Below, piece by piece: positions 22,321-34,100 of a stretch of DNA of 64,000 nucleotides; positions within the stretch are counted from its first letter, which is position 1; each line of letters opens with the position of its first letter. The notes below the pieces were generated by a model. That model saw only the letters and a program-made list of their open reading frames with translations. It did no database searches and was not told the DNA's origin. The DNA is from Tetrastigma voinierianum. Its lineage: Eukaryota > Streptophyta > Magnoliopsida > Vitales > Vitaceae. The DNA is taken from assembly GCA_016808115.1 (NCBI GenBank), contig JAEQBH010000193.1, forward strand, positions 5,084,001 to 5,148,000. The letters run 5' to 3'. The translations under genes were made by a program, and so were the position numbers.

Positions 22321-24100
22321 CAGGCTTGGGTCGGCTCTCTTTGAGGTCGGGAGGCCGGCCTCGGCTGTCGCCTGCCCGCCACAGCGGAGACCCCTCAGAA
22401 AAATAGGCCCTCTTAGCCAGGCTTTTCACGTAGGTATCCATCTACAGAAACAAGACGAAGGTAAGGGCTAGTCGAAATCAAAGATAAGACGAACAAATAA
22501 AGGTGTCTGGACCTATGGTGGCCTCTCCTTGAAGCGATAAGGCCAGAGCCTCCTCAACGGACATGACATCTGCCCTCTTGAGGTCAGAGTCCCATATAAT
22601 GGACGATACAGCTCGGCGGCAAGCTCTGAATTAGTAAGCAACAAGTCCTCACCCCCCTCAGTTCTGAAGTAATCCCTTCCCTTGTCCTCCGGCGTTGTAG
22701 GAGGGAGCTTGGAGTTTTGCGTTGGGGGACTCCGAACATAAATGGGCAGAATTTCTTGAGGAGGCTTGGTGCTCCTCCTCAAAAAATTTTTCTGACCCGT
22801 CGCCTTGGACACCTCGGCCAGGGGAGGAGGTGCTGTCCTTCAGCCGGGGACGAATTGACGACCCAGCTCTTTGGCGGTCGACGGCGAAGAAGATGCTCCC
22901 AACCTCGGGATCTTACCCGAATCATGAGGGCTGCCCTCGGGGGAGCTGAGCTTTGCGGCAACACTTCTCTTCTTTGCAGTGACTCTGACTCGGGCTTAGG
23001 CTCTTCAGAGTGGGTTTTCATGACAAGGGCCCTCACGAGGCTTCATAATAGAGGGAAGAGAGGGCCTCGTAGCAGGGGGTCGAGAGGATTCACTAGAAGG
23101 CAGAGAATGATCCTAATCGGCTTCGAGTAAACCGCGGGAGACACTTGTGGCCGCTTCACCTCCTTATCCTTGGGGCCCGAGTAGGAGACGGATACTGAAG
23201 GCAACCTGACAAGCAAAGTTAGAAACGCCTCATAACTTGTAAAAGTTAACCACAGGCTAGTGCAGGCCAGAAGAAACTCAACGAAATTCTAAGGCACTCC
23301 ATGCGTCGGAATGGCCTTCTCTCTCGGTCGTGAGGTTGCCACTCCCAATTGCGACCTCCGATAAAGAAATAACGCTCATTCCAATGTTTGTGGGTGGATG
23401 GAAGATAAAAAATGATTAACCATTTGGAAATATACAAAAAGTCCTATGCGGACTCTTTAACTAAAAATTGACAACGGGCTATCTTGGGAACAGGGCCCTT
23501 ATCCACTAAACGACCCGGAAGGTTGACGAAACACCCAAAGAATTAGGAGAAAGTTAGGACGAATAGAAAAGTTGAAGTGCTGTAGAGCGTTCTTTGATAA
23601 AGGTGTAGAGAGCGGAGATCGTTCTCGAAGGCCGCTTGAAAGTGAACCATCTTGGGAACTGAACTATATAGGAGGTGAAGATCGAGGCAGGACTTGAATG
23701 CGAGAGGGGGTGCATAGTAGGCAAGCGAAGGTTTTCATAAGGGAATCGACCGACTAGGACTACGACGTGCGCATCTTCACGACAACCCTCGAATATTCAA
23801 AACCAGCAGGGTACCCTAATCTCGCTATTTTCCCTTGCCTTTGCCGGCGGGGGACATATGACCCGGTTGGAGGGCTCTATCGGCCACGGCGACGAGACCT
23901 GGATCCCAGGTCGATTCAGTCTTATTTCGAGACTCCTCTCTGAGCCTTCCCCTGTCGCGGTAGAATGATTGGGCTAGAGGAGATGCATGATTAGGCGAGT
24001 ATAAGAGGAGATGACAGTGACCTTTGAGGACCCGCAAAATCGAAACAAGAAAAGGTAAAGCGAGGGTAGAAGAAAGATGTACCAAACTAGAGAAACAAAA
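22321..24100 (-). pseudogene. Relic of an extra ORF of Tat-type elements
   Basis: Minus-strand frames include WNERYFFIGG with THKHW just before it (RYFFIGG at 23354-23374) and an open piece 22513-22812 (99 codons) with FRTEGGEDLLLTNSELAAEL. The other RYFF copy, RYFFVSG at 28154-28174, lies antisense inside the Tat-type element. This resembles a plant protein family annotated as 'putative gypsy type transposon', known as an extra ORF near the 3' end of Tat-lineage elements. If antisense here too, this is a piece of a plus-strand Tat element. Many stops and shifts; no LTR recognised. Confidence 0.45.
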
Positions 24101-26329
24101 GAGACGACCCCAAGCGAGATAGAACGACGAAAATCACAAAGAGCAGTCTTGAGCGATGATCAGAGAAGATTCGAGAAAGAAAAATCTGAAGACCATAGAG
24201 AGAAAGGTTTGAAGAACAAGGGAATATAGTTCGAATGGCCGTGGGGTGCTTCTAAAAACACTGAAAACGTTAGCCGAAACGGGCGCGAAAATAGAGAAAA
24301 AGCATCATTATTGCGATGTGATTGACGGTGACGAGCCTAGACCCGACAAACCCTGTTGTGGCATTAGGATTCACTTTCGATCCAAGACCGCGATTGACCC
24401 TTGCCCAGCTTCGCCGACCCAGTGAGGAAGCAACTTGATAGTGCCTAAAAAATCAGTCTGCATAGGCCCAGGAAACGAACCATTATTAAAGCTTAAAGCG
24501 GGTTGACATCCTTCGTGGGGGTGCCAATGGGAGCCTCACGTGGGGAGCCGGCCCGTGATGACGTCACGATTGCTCTGGGTGCGAGCACAAAAGTGAAACC
24601 AAAGCGCGTGGTAGGACGGTGTGAGGATAATCGCATTGTCAGCGGTTGTAAGCGTGAAAGAGGCTTTTCCATCTCACTTGATCAGATATCTACTCGCGAA
24701 GGAAGAGGATTCCCAACGATTCACGGCTCGCAATTATCCTTTAATATTCGGTTCTAGTAATAAAAGGGAAGAGAGGAGATTCACTTACTTGATTGGAAGA
24801 TGTCATTATCCTTGATCCCCAACGAAAGGGAAAGTCGTCGTGATCGCGTGATAAATGCAAAGCCAGTTCCAGAAGGTGCGTCTGCTTGTATTAATGATTG
24901 ATCTCTTTCCATTTTCATAAGAAGAAAGTAGCTTAGCGTCGGAGAAACGATTGTTCTTCTTTTGATTAGATACCTTTTCAATGCGAGTTGCGGGTTATCT
25001 GTCGATCAGAAGCTCATTGTGTGACGACTGAGAAACTATTGATATTGATAGAAAAACGACATCATAAAAAAAGGAAAAACCTAAAAATAGGAAATTAGAA
25101 ATATAATAGACGTCTTAGATATAGACTATGGATTAAATAAATTATTGAAAAAATATCAACCGAAATTTTTACAAAAAAACGGAAATTTTTATAAAAAATG
25201 ATCCAAATATTAGAATATGTGGTAAAACGTGAGTGGATCTTCATTAAGTAGATAAATAATTACTTCTTACAAGATCAAATTTAAATGGATAAGTAGGCTA
25301 ATGAAATCAGAAGTTGACTTTTGAGACACCTTTAGGTCTCGGTTAGGACAAACCCTCCCCCTCTTTATTATTATTATTAATATTATTTTTAATTTTCCCC
25401 CTTTCTCGTTCTTCTTCTTTCTGGAGCCCTACCACATGGTCGCCGCTCTTCTGCACTTGCATTACTGTTCTCGCTGAAGTCATTCCATCATCACTGGGAG
25501 AAGACGCCGACAGTTCACTCTCAACGTCCTACAGTTCTTTTTCAATTTTTTTTAGTTTTTCATTTCATCTTCCGAACTGAAATTTCCATCTTTTCGACGA
25601 TATTTTCGTCGAAATTTTGCCAAAAAATCACCGTCTCAAGACAACGGTTTTCCCCAAAAATTCCATTAAATTCGAAATTTCCTGAACATTTTGTCGAAAA
25701 ATATGGAAAAAGACAGAAATTTCTGCTACTCGAAATTCATTTCTTTCGACCCTCACCGAAACAGGAAATTTCCCCAAAATTTCCTGATATTTTTAACCTT
25801 GCTCACAGTTTCTGGAATCTCTTTAATTATTCGTTAAGGCTCTATTTGGAACCGGAAAACATGGGAAAGCAAAAAACGAAAAAAAAAAAAAAAAACAAAA
25901 ACAAAAATGAATTTTCAGTTTCATTCTAAAAAAAATATAAAAAATTAAAATATAATCAAAATTACTCATAATTTATCATATATTTAAATTTTTTAGTCAT
26001 TTAAAAAAAAAAAATAAGTTAATTAATTTATTAAAGTTTAAACTTATTTTTATTCATTTTCCTTCCACTTTTCGGGTTCAGGCGGAGACCAAGGTTTCAG
26101 ATTTAAGCTAGCCTCACGATCTAGAAGAGCTGCTTTGAAGAAGTCCAATGCCAAGGGTTGTCTATTGAGACACAACAAGATTTTACCTTTGCAGGGGAAG
26201 TCTTAAAATAAGTCTGACAGTCAAGTGTTGTAACATCCCTATAAATTAGACATGGAAAACGTTCTTGAGAGTATAAGTATGAGTTTAATACTCATGTTTC
26301 TGATTGTAGCTTATTAAACGGAGCAACCT
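24101..26329. other. Gene-free AT-rich spacer
   Basis: No supportable gene. 24500-24760 is mixed sequence with short open frames and one TGACGTCA palindrome (about 24558). 25030-26090 is AT-rich with homopolymer A and T runs, ATT repeats near 25365 and several 'gaaattt' clusters (25580-25800). At 26230 'tgtaacatccc' resembles a Del-type LTR start, cut by the Tat element at 26330. Confidence 0.4.
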
Positions 26330-27092
26330 TGATGATCGCTTAGTTGGGCGGGAATTTGGGCGTGTGGAGAGCTGTTGGAGACGGATCAAGACTGCGGTAG
26401 AAATTTGGGCAATGGGATCTTTGGATCGCCGATTTGAAGTAGGATCATTTGGGGCTCGTTGCGACGGGTTTGAAAGGTATGCTCTCTTGTAAAAGCAAAG
26501 GAATGAAAGGGGGTCGAGGGGCTTTACGCCGGGTGGCGCCTGATCTAAGTCGGTTTCTTTACGAGAAAAGAGCTAACTAAGCTGGCAATCTTGGCGTATG
26601 TTTTGCGTGCCAGCTCAGCGATGGGGTGGCACTTTGTATTTATAGTAGATGTTGTCGGTTGGATGGTGATTAGGATTTGTTCATTGGATCGGGTATTTCT
26701 TGTTGTGCTCGATACGGTTGGTGATGGATATAGAAAGAAGCGATTTATTTGGGATATCTTCCTTCCTTATTGGGGATCAGGTTGATCTTGTCTGTTTATT
26801 GTGTTTCTTTCCTTATTGGTGAGATTTAGTTGGACTTACGAATAATATATTATTAGGGAATTTATTCTATTTTACGTATACGTAGGAGACTTCCATGGTT
26901 GAGTATTGGTACGTCGGGTTGGGCCTTATTAACACTGTGGCACGAGGCTTGAATGTTAATACGAGAAAGCTAAATCTTTCCGATAGATGTCTACTCCCTT
27001 GGGGTTGACGGACGGGCCTCGATGTTTCCCGTTGGGTGGCCTCTTTCTTAGGCACAGAGGTGGGCTGTGAGGCCTTATTTTCGAACCACTGT
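26330..27092 (-). repeat. 3' LTR of the Tat-type element
   Basis: Direct repeat of 37670-38432: shared blocks include 'gggcgtg', 'gaatgaaagggggtcg', 'tttatagtagatgttg', 'gttggatggtgattagg', 'aataatatattattaggga' and 'acgggcctcgatgtttc'. On the minus strand it begins near 27092 and ends at 26330. The plus-strand 'ctttgtatttatagtag' near 26632-26648 gives a minus-strand TATAAATAC, a plausible TATA box. Confidence 0.85.
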
Positions 27093-27600
27093 CGGTTGCT
27101 GACCCGCACTTATTATCACGGTGTACGTGAGGCGAGAACATGCGTCGCTTAGGTTCGGCTTCCACGTGTCCTTTCGAAATTTAGATTAGTTAGGGCTTGG
27201 TAGTCATTTGTCTTGTGATAATGATGATAACCCCGGTTTCCGTATTTCATTCTCCCATTCCTTTGGTTTCCTTTTGTTTCTTTGTGGACATCCTCATCAC
27301 ATGCCGCTGCTTTAGGACCTTTTCTTTGCCTTTGCGAGTTCGGACTTCCTTCTCTCTTAGTCTTAATACAGCGAGACGCTTTTTGTGCGGAAGTCTTTCT
27401 CTGTCTTTCTTGGGATAATCTTGCAACCATTATTTGGGTCCACTTGCATCTTTGTTTTCTTGATTTCTTCCAGGCGATAAGGCGAGTTGTTTGGGTTGGT
27501 GAATTTTGTTTCGTTATCCACTTTCATTATGGGTCCAGTCGTTCTTAACTCTCTGCGTATCGATGGTGATTCTTCGGCTATTACTGGTTAAACAGGCCAA
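27093..27600. other. Spacer of Tat 3' region
   Basis: Gene-free stretch next to the 3' LTR, with short frames on both strands and no recognised motif. No clear polypurine tract for the minus-strand element is seen next to 27092. Confidence 0.35.
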
Positions 27601-29650
27601 TTAATTAATCTCGACCTTTTGGTCGGTCGAGATCTCAGAGGTGCCTCCTCTTACTTGGACAAGAAGCGAAAGGAAAGTGAACACGATTAAATACCACTGG
27701 GGGTTCTGGAATATCCCGAATGCGCCATTCAGCATGCACTTTAAGCGTGGGACCTAGCAAGGTCGGTCCTTCATATGGGGCCGTCTTTGCCAAACGTTAT
27801 CAGCCTCCCTTTGGCGTTCGGGTGTGGTCCCCTGACGTTTTGACCCTCCATGTGGTCTTTGTGCCTAGGATGGTGTGTTTTCTGAGTGACATGCTGGGTG
27901 CAGTCACTATCTCACGCCTTCGCCAAAAGGGTTTGCGTATTTCAATGTGTGTCGGCTCGACTGGCGCCCGATGGTTGGGGTATTTTGGTTGGTCTATTGG
28001 GTTTCTTTAGGGATAAGGGGCTTGGTGTCCACTAGCGTAGCCTTGCTTCTTTACCTTTTTAGCGAAGGAGACATCGAGACTTTCTTTATTTCTAGGCGTT
28101 AGGCGCTCCTCACAGTGATTCCAGATCTTCCCTCGCCCGTAGGCTATGGAAGACGCTATTTCTTTGTTAGCGGCCATGGTGGGAGGTATGATCCTCTTAA
28201 TGAGGCTGACACTTTGGGCGTTCCGGTGGCTTGGATCACCCTTGATAATCTTCGTGAGTGTTCGATTCGTTTTTTTGGTTACTAACTTGTGTGTAGTCCT
28301 TCAGGCATCTCGACTGCATCTTTGTCTACATGCTTCTCAGTTGCTCGAATTGAACTCGATGTTGAAGATCTTAGTAGCGTTGGCGTTAGTGAGTGTCCTT
28401 CTAGATCCCCTTACGGAGTTGATCAAGTCGGATGTTCCCAGCCCATCGAGTTCGAAGTCCACTCGATCTGTTGCTCTGAGGCCTTCACCTCCTTCCACTA
28501 TAAAAGTTCCTCAGATTGGAGCTCTGGCTCTTCAAGAAGCCAGCTGGGAGGCTGGTAGCGATTGGAGATGGTGTCTCGGAAACCCCGGAGTAGGAAACGA
28601 AGAACCTCTCACTATGTTGAGAAAGATAGGCCGGCTTTGGTCAAAGTGCCGAAGTTGGGGGCATCTTCATCTTTCCCGTCCTCTCATATCCATAAATCAG
28701 GACGAATTATGGCTCCTATAGTTTTGAGCTCGCGATCCATTCGAGAATTAGCTGCGACGAAGGATCCCTCAGGTGGGAACCGTTGAGCGACCGTTGGCGA
28801 TCCGCGCCGTCTGTCTGGAACCACTTGGCGAAGAAGGGTTAAATACCAGCATGCAGAGGAAGCGGGGAGAAGGATAAGACCTGGGGTTGGAAGGGAGTTC
28901 ACTGCCACGAATGAGCTGCGTGGTATGATCGATATTCATAGGATTCGATCTTAAGAGGTCGATTCTGTTGCCCGGATTGATGAGCTTTGGCCTATCTCTC
29001 CCAGAAGTCGCCTCAGTAAGTTCCGTCTGCTTGTCATATTTGACTGCATTTGAGATGAGTTTCGAGCTTGCGTTGGATGTTGGTCTATCTTTGGATGTCG
29101 GGTGGCTACTCATTTGAAGGTTTAGCCGGAAAGGCCCAAAAATAAGCGAAGGTCATGTAGCGGCAGAGCTTATAAAGGCGGTGGCTTCCTCACATCTGGC
29201 GGTTGTGAGTTGCGAGGCCCGGGTCGGCGTATGGCCCGAGGCCGTGAAGCTCAAGTCGATATGAAACATACCACCATTTCGTGCGGGCCGAGGGTAGGGA
29301 AGACGAGGCCGGAAACAGCTTGAGAGCGGCCGAAGGCGAGCTTCGGGAGGTTTGAGATGATTGAGAGACTCTGAGCGACTTGATGGAAATTGGGGCGAAC
29401 AACGCGTCCGCCTGAGTATGAACTGGTGGTTAGGGACGAGCTTCTCCACGTCCGTCGAGCCGAGTCTAAAGGAAGAGTGGGTGCGTCAAAAGCGTGTGCA
29501 TTGATAAGGCAGCGGCGGTGGGCGAGGCTTCGTTGCGGGAGTAGCGAGAGCGTCGGCTTCGGTGGAACTCCTGAATGAGGAGTGTCGCGGGTTGCGTGGG
29601 GATCTCCATCAGCAAATAACTTTGGTGGCTTAGCGGGATGAAGTTATTGG
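27601..29650 (+). pseudogene. Relic of an extra ORF antisense to the Tat element
   Basis: Plus-strand frames in the 3' region, opposite to gag-pol. A frame near 28142-28240 reads GRRYFFVSG with VPVAW further on, matching the RYFFIGG segment on the minus strand at 23354-23374. Longest open piece is 28146-28721 (191 codons) in another frame. Antisense extra ORFs between integrase and 3' LTR are known for Tat-lineage elements. Several stops and shifts interrupt it. The product has no established function. Confidence 0.45.
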
Positions 29651-30133
29651 AAGACTGAGAGCTGAGGCTTCCAATCAATGGGTTTCTGGGTGGCTCGCCT
29701 TTCAGAGGAAGGGCATTGCACTATTCGAGCTGGACTTTAACTTTGCCTTCGGTGGCAGGAGGGATGAAGGGTCCTTCTGCGCTGGTTATCTGAAATGGGC
29801 ACCCTGGCGAGGCCCGCTCCCCTTCTTCACGAGATCCATCTCATACGGTGCCTAATCTCACATTGCCCACGTCTTCGCTGTCACGATGTCGACTTTTATG
29901 CCCTTTTTTTTTTTTTTTTTGTTGGGCCTGGGCCCCAAAACATATGTAGCCTTGTCCTTGATGAATACTCATTTTTGCACCTCATTTCTGTTGCCTCTAC
30001 TTGTGCTCTTTTTAACGTTATTCTTAATTTGAATCAACTTCTTATGCGCATAGATGCAGATTAGGCGCTGAGTTGTGATGTTGAAACTCTTTGAGTTTGC
30101 ATCGAATTTTGATTTGCTGAGTTAGTAATCTAG

Positions 30134-30780
30134 TTTGCATGGCACGTAATAGAATAGTTAATTTCGTCGATGCGTGGTGTGCTCCGTCGACCTTGTTGCA
30201 CAGGTTGAAATGGCTCCTAATTTGCGTGGCACAGTAATAGAATCGTTGAGCTCGTCAATCTGTTTCTTATGCTCCGTCGGTGATTTACTTTGTTTGAGAA
30301 TGTCTCTAGGCTACATGGCACAATATGTAGAATCGTTAGGCTCTTGATGCGGTGCGTGCCGTCGGTGATTTGCTGAGTTGAAATGGCTCTGAGGTGCATG
30401 GCTGTGTAGAGATCGTTGAGCTGGTCGTCTTGGCTCTTTGTGTCGTCCATTTAGTTACAATTTGAAATGTCTCCTACTCGTTGCATAGCTGTGTAGAATC
30501 GTTTGAGCTTGTCGATCTGCATTTCAGCGTGCTCAGTCGGTGGATTTGCACACGGTTGATGTCTCTTTGTTTGCATGGCGTGTCTGTCAGATTAGGCTCG
30601 TCAATCTGTTCTTGTCTCCGTCGGTTGATTTAGCGAGTTGAAATGTCTCCCCAAGGCTGCGTGGCTGGTAATACGATAGTTGAGCTGGTGATCACAATTT
30701 GCTGCTCCGTCGGTGAGTTGCTTGGATTGGAAATGAATCTGAGGTATGGCTGTGTAGAATAGGCGAACTGCGGTCAAAGT
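30134..30780 (+). repeat. Minisatellite A, about 87-bp unit, eight units
   Basis: Units begin with a 'ttgcatggc'-like motif near 30134, 30221, 30311, 30395, 30481, 30571, 30657 and 30743, so spacing is 84-90 bp. Each unit goes on with 'tagaatcgttgagct', 'cgtcaatctg', 'ctccgtcggtgattt' and 'gttgaaatggctc'. The units are diverged from each other by substitutions and small indels. It lies in the 3' region of the Tat element. Confidence 0.85.
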
Positions 30781-31510
30781 GGCTCTTGGGCTCAGGTGGC
30801 CCGTGGCGCAGAGTGGCGGTATGGCACGGTGAAGATACGGCTCCTCGGGTCGTGACTGTGCGAGAGTAGAGCGAGACTCGTCGGAGTGGCTGTTTGGGCT
30901 CCGTGTGGCCCTGGGTGGCGATGTGGCTTGAGGTGATCGAGATCCTCAGTCAGCGTGGGCCTGTGTGCGGGAGTAAAATGAGCTCGTGAAATTGGTGTGG
31001 AGAAGCCCCGGTATTTGTGGGTGAGGTGGCGATGTGGCTTGGTGCAGTCCTAACTCCTCGGGTAGAGTGAGGCTGATGCGGAGTGGGCGAACTCGTGAGG
31101 AATTAATTTCTTGGACTCCCGGTAGGGGGTGGCGATGTAGCTGGTGGTCGGAGCTCCTGGTGGCGTGACTTATCTGAGTCGGCAGACTGATCGGTGAGAT
31201 GGCCCCGGGCTCCGTAAATGCAGTGGCGATGTAACTGGCAGTTGACTCCTCGAGGTAGCGTAATCACGTGTAAGAGTAGGCAGACTCGTCGAAGTGAGTT
31301 CTTCGGGCTCTCGGGGGCGTGGCGAGTGGCGATGGCGCAGTGGTGCTTTCGCCGGTGGCGTGACTGTCTCGATGGAAGCGAACTACGTAAAGTGATCACA
31401 TTGGGATCTGGTATTTGTGTATGAGTGCGATGTAGCTGAAATTTGGTGACTCCTCGGGTAGCGTGACTGTCTCGAGTAAACGAACTTCGTCGAAGTGGTA
31501 CAACTGCGTC
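30781..31510 (+). repeat. Minisatellite B, about 100-bp unit
   Basis: Immediately after minisatellite A a different unit repeats: 'gtggcgatgtggct'-like starts near 30915, 31026, 31129, 31223, 31326 and 31424, spacing 94-111 bp, each followed by 'ctcctcgggtagcgtgact' and 'cgaactcgtcgaagtg'. Variation in unit length is greater than in A. Both arrays occupy the space between integrase and the 3' LTR. Confidence 0.8.
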
Positions 31511-32302
31511 ACGGCCGTTCGACCGATTTTCTATTGGAAGGTCGCGAGCGTCTTTAATGCGGACTTACGGAGAATTTAAGCGTTGGGCGACCTTTAGAAT
31601 GCTTTGGCCATCTTATAAATGGCGGTTTTATTGCTATGGAGTTTATGCTGAATATTACGCGTACGGTCGTCATGAAATGCAGGCGGATAGGCCTTGAAAT
31701 CTGGTTGCCTTGGCTGGGGATCCACACGAAGATTCTAGTTCGTTTCGTTGGACTTACGTGGGAGTTGTGTTTTCCTAGTCTCCCCTTTGTAAGTCATGTT
31801 ATTCCTAACTCAGTCTTTAGGGAATGCATCTAGGGAGGGCGATGCATTTCTTGCGTCGCCTTCTCCATTTTATGTTCTTCTTTCTCTTCGCTCTCAGCAT
31901 CTCCGCCTGCTTCTTTTTCATCTTTTCTTCCCACATCTCATTCTCCCCTTTTTTTGTTTTTTGCACAAACTCCTTCCATCCTTTCTTCTTCTCCTATTTC
32001 CACCTTTACGGCCTTCTCATTTCTTTTCCTTTTCTTCACGAGTTTTTTTTTTTAATTTTTTTGAGGAGGCTGCATCACGAGTGCTTCGAATGTAATCAAT
32101 GACACCGATTATGGCGAATGAAATTTGATTGGAATAAAGAGAGGCTTTTCCTTTTATGTTTATGAGTTGTCTCATTCTATTGCATGTAATTTTTTAAGGC
32201 GTATGTATGAGTTGTTTATAGCGTCTTTAACAAAATAATAATCATTAAATGGTTGAATAGTTCTTGAATTGACAATCTCCATTTAAGATTACAAACCAAG
32301 GT
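31511..32302. other. Spacer of Tat element after integrase
   Basis: No gene. It includes a strongly pyrimidine-rich block on the plus strand (31855-32060), which is purine-rich on the element's own strand, and AT-rich sequence up to the integrase end. Frames 31796-32102 are products of the C/T bias. Confidence 0.4.
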
Positions 32303-33370
32303 TTACTGATAAAAACGTTTAAGATGTTCTGCATTCCAGGCATGCTGTAAAATTTTCCCTTCCTCTGTTTGGAGCTCGTAATTGCCTGGTCTGACGACTC
32401 GAGATATGATATAGGGGCCTTCCCAGTTGGGGCCCAATTTCCCATGGCATGGATTCTTCCTGGCAGTGATAAGCTTTTTAGGACCAAAATCACCAGGCAT
32501 GTAGCTTCTGGGTATGACTTTTTGGTTGTAGTACCTTCTTAGATCTTCCTTTGGTGATGCTACATGCGGCACACAGAACCTACTCCGTTTTCATCTAAGA
32601 GGTCAAATTTAGATGGAGAGCTTCATCATTATGCTCCATTTAATTCGATCCTTAGGGACTTTAATCGGAGCCTCGACAAGACTCTTTGCCCGATGAAATT
32701 TGGGGCAGAATGGGTTTTTCTCGGGTTCTTGGAAAGCAGTGTAGTCTGTAAGCCCGTAGCACCTCGGAGTACTACCCGACTTTCCCTTAAGATCTTCAAT
32801 TTGGTGCTTCCAAAGTGGCGCTTCGCAGGGTTACGATGGTGAAGCGGCGCGTCAGTTAGGCTGTGGATGTCTTTGGAGGCGAGTAATGAATTCTTAATTT
32901 GAGCTCGGCCGCGAAATCTCTGAATTTGGCGTTGGCCGATTGTTTCCGTTATCAGAGCACGGGGCTCTTGGGATGCAGGCACGCATATGATAGCTCGCCA
33001 CAAAATTGTATCTTGCATTTACGTGATTGTGTAGGTGGGTTCGGCCTCGGTAGCTTGGTGAAGTAATCCCGCTGCGGCTTGATGATGAACTACAGCCTTT
33101 CTCGAGTGAGAGGTCCCGGTATGTCAAGCCAGATTGTTGGAAGGGCCGAGGGGCTCGTGATTGGCGTGAGGCTGATGGGAGCATGAGATCTTGGCGTGTT
33201 CTGGCGGATCTTGCATTTCTTAACACTAGGTCGGTTGCGTCTTTGAAGTGTGTAGGCCGGTAGTATCCTTGTCTCAGAGACCTTTCACGCTTGATTCTTT
33301 CGAGCTCAGATATGATTCCGTATACCTCGTGTACTTCTCTTATACGTATTCGATGTTTTCCGCGATGCAC
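32303..33370 (-). pseudogene. Tat-type integrase
   Basis: The C-terminal piece 32303-32572 is open for 89 codons and reads LRRYYNQKVIPRSYMPGDFG, KLGPNWEGPYIISRVVRPG and WNAEHLKRFYQ-stop, the chromodomain-less C-terminus typical of Tat integrases. Upstream pieces (32629-33018, 32894-33370) cover the core: an ALITE...RQ...RFRG region, SKDIHS, then ATGLQTTLLSKNP-like sequence. The catalytic D-D-E cannot be read as an intact set because of frameshifts. Integrase would insert the element cDNA into nuclear DNA. Confidence 0.8.
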
Positions 33371-34100
33371 TTAAGGATAGGAGTGAAGAAACCTGCGGCT
33401 TGTATAGGCTTCCTTATGATTAGTGAACTTTGGCGGACCTCGTCCTTATTTTAGGCTCTTCTTTCGGTCGTCGGGTGGCGTCCAGTCTGTTATATAATCC
33501 CAGATGGGGTCCATCCAACTCGGCTCGGACTCGACCTGGGCAACCTCCACGTCGCAGAGATCAATAGAGGGCTCTGCCAGGTATTCGACGGGTGTCGATC
33601 TGAGAGTCTTCTGTGAAATTTATTCTTAACTTTTAGGCGTCGGCTCAGAGTTCTACTTGCTCTGGGGACATATCGACTGAACACATGAATTTTTAATAAA
33701 TCTCGTACCTTTTGGAGATATAGGATCATCCTTCCACTTTTAGCCTCGTGGGGTGTCTTCTATTTGTCTTACCACCGGTGGGGTCGCTGAGACCTCAGGC
33801 GGTCAACTCAATGAATGGCTTGAGGTTGGGGGCTGTATGGCGACCTCATACTCGGCCTCGTTATTGGAGGCACGAATCAGTCTGATACGTGCTTTGATGT
33901 CACATTCATACGGAGAGGTCAAGATTAGGCACAACTCCTCTCCCTGGCATTTGAGGCTCCATCTACAAAGTTTCCGGATGGGAGGTCATTCATTGCTTGG
34001 CGTTACGACGGGTTAAGCGAGGTGAATTCGAGCGAAGTCGGCCTAAGACCTGCCACTTTTATTGCGGTTCGGCATCTGATGTCGAGTCGCTCGAGATCTA
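33371..34100 (-). pseudogene. Tat-type RNase H region
   Basis: On the minus strand RLIRASNNEAEYEVA is readable, with the NNEAEYE motif at 33845-33865, a hallmark of Tat and other gypsy RNase H domains where the Glu is catalytic. Neighbouring frames are broken. RNase H removes the RNA template during reverse transcription. Confidence 0.7.

Noticed and set aside
24555..24570. TGACGTCA palindrome as an as-1/CRE promoter element
   Set aside because: A single 8-bp site with no TATA box or gene nearby.
30134..31510. Possible CRISPR-like array
   Set aside because: Units are contiguous, diverged, 87-100 bp long with no unique spacers, and the context is a plant retrotransposon.
31796..32102. Two plus-strand frames rich in Phe, Ser and Leu (92-99 codons)
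   Set aside because: They overlap in different phases within a C/T-rich block, a composition effect.
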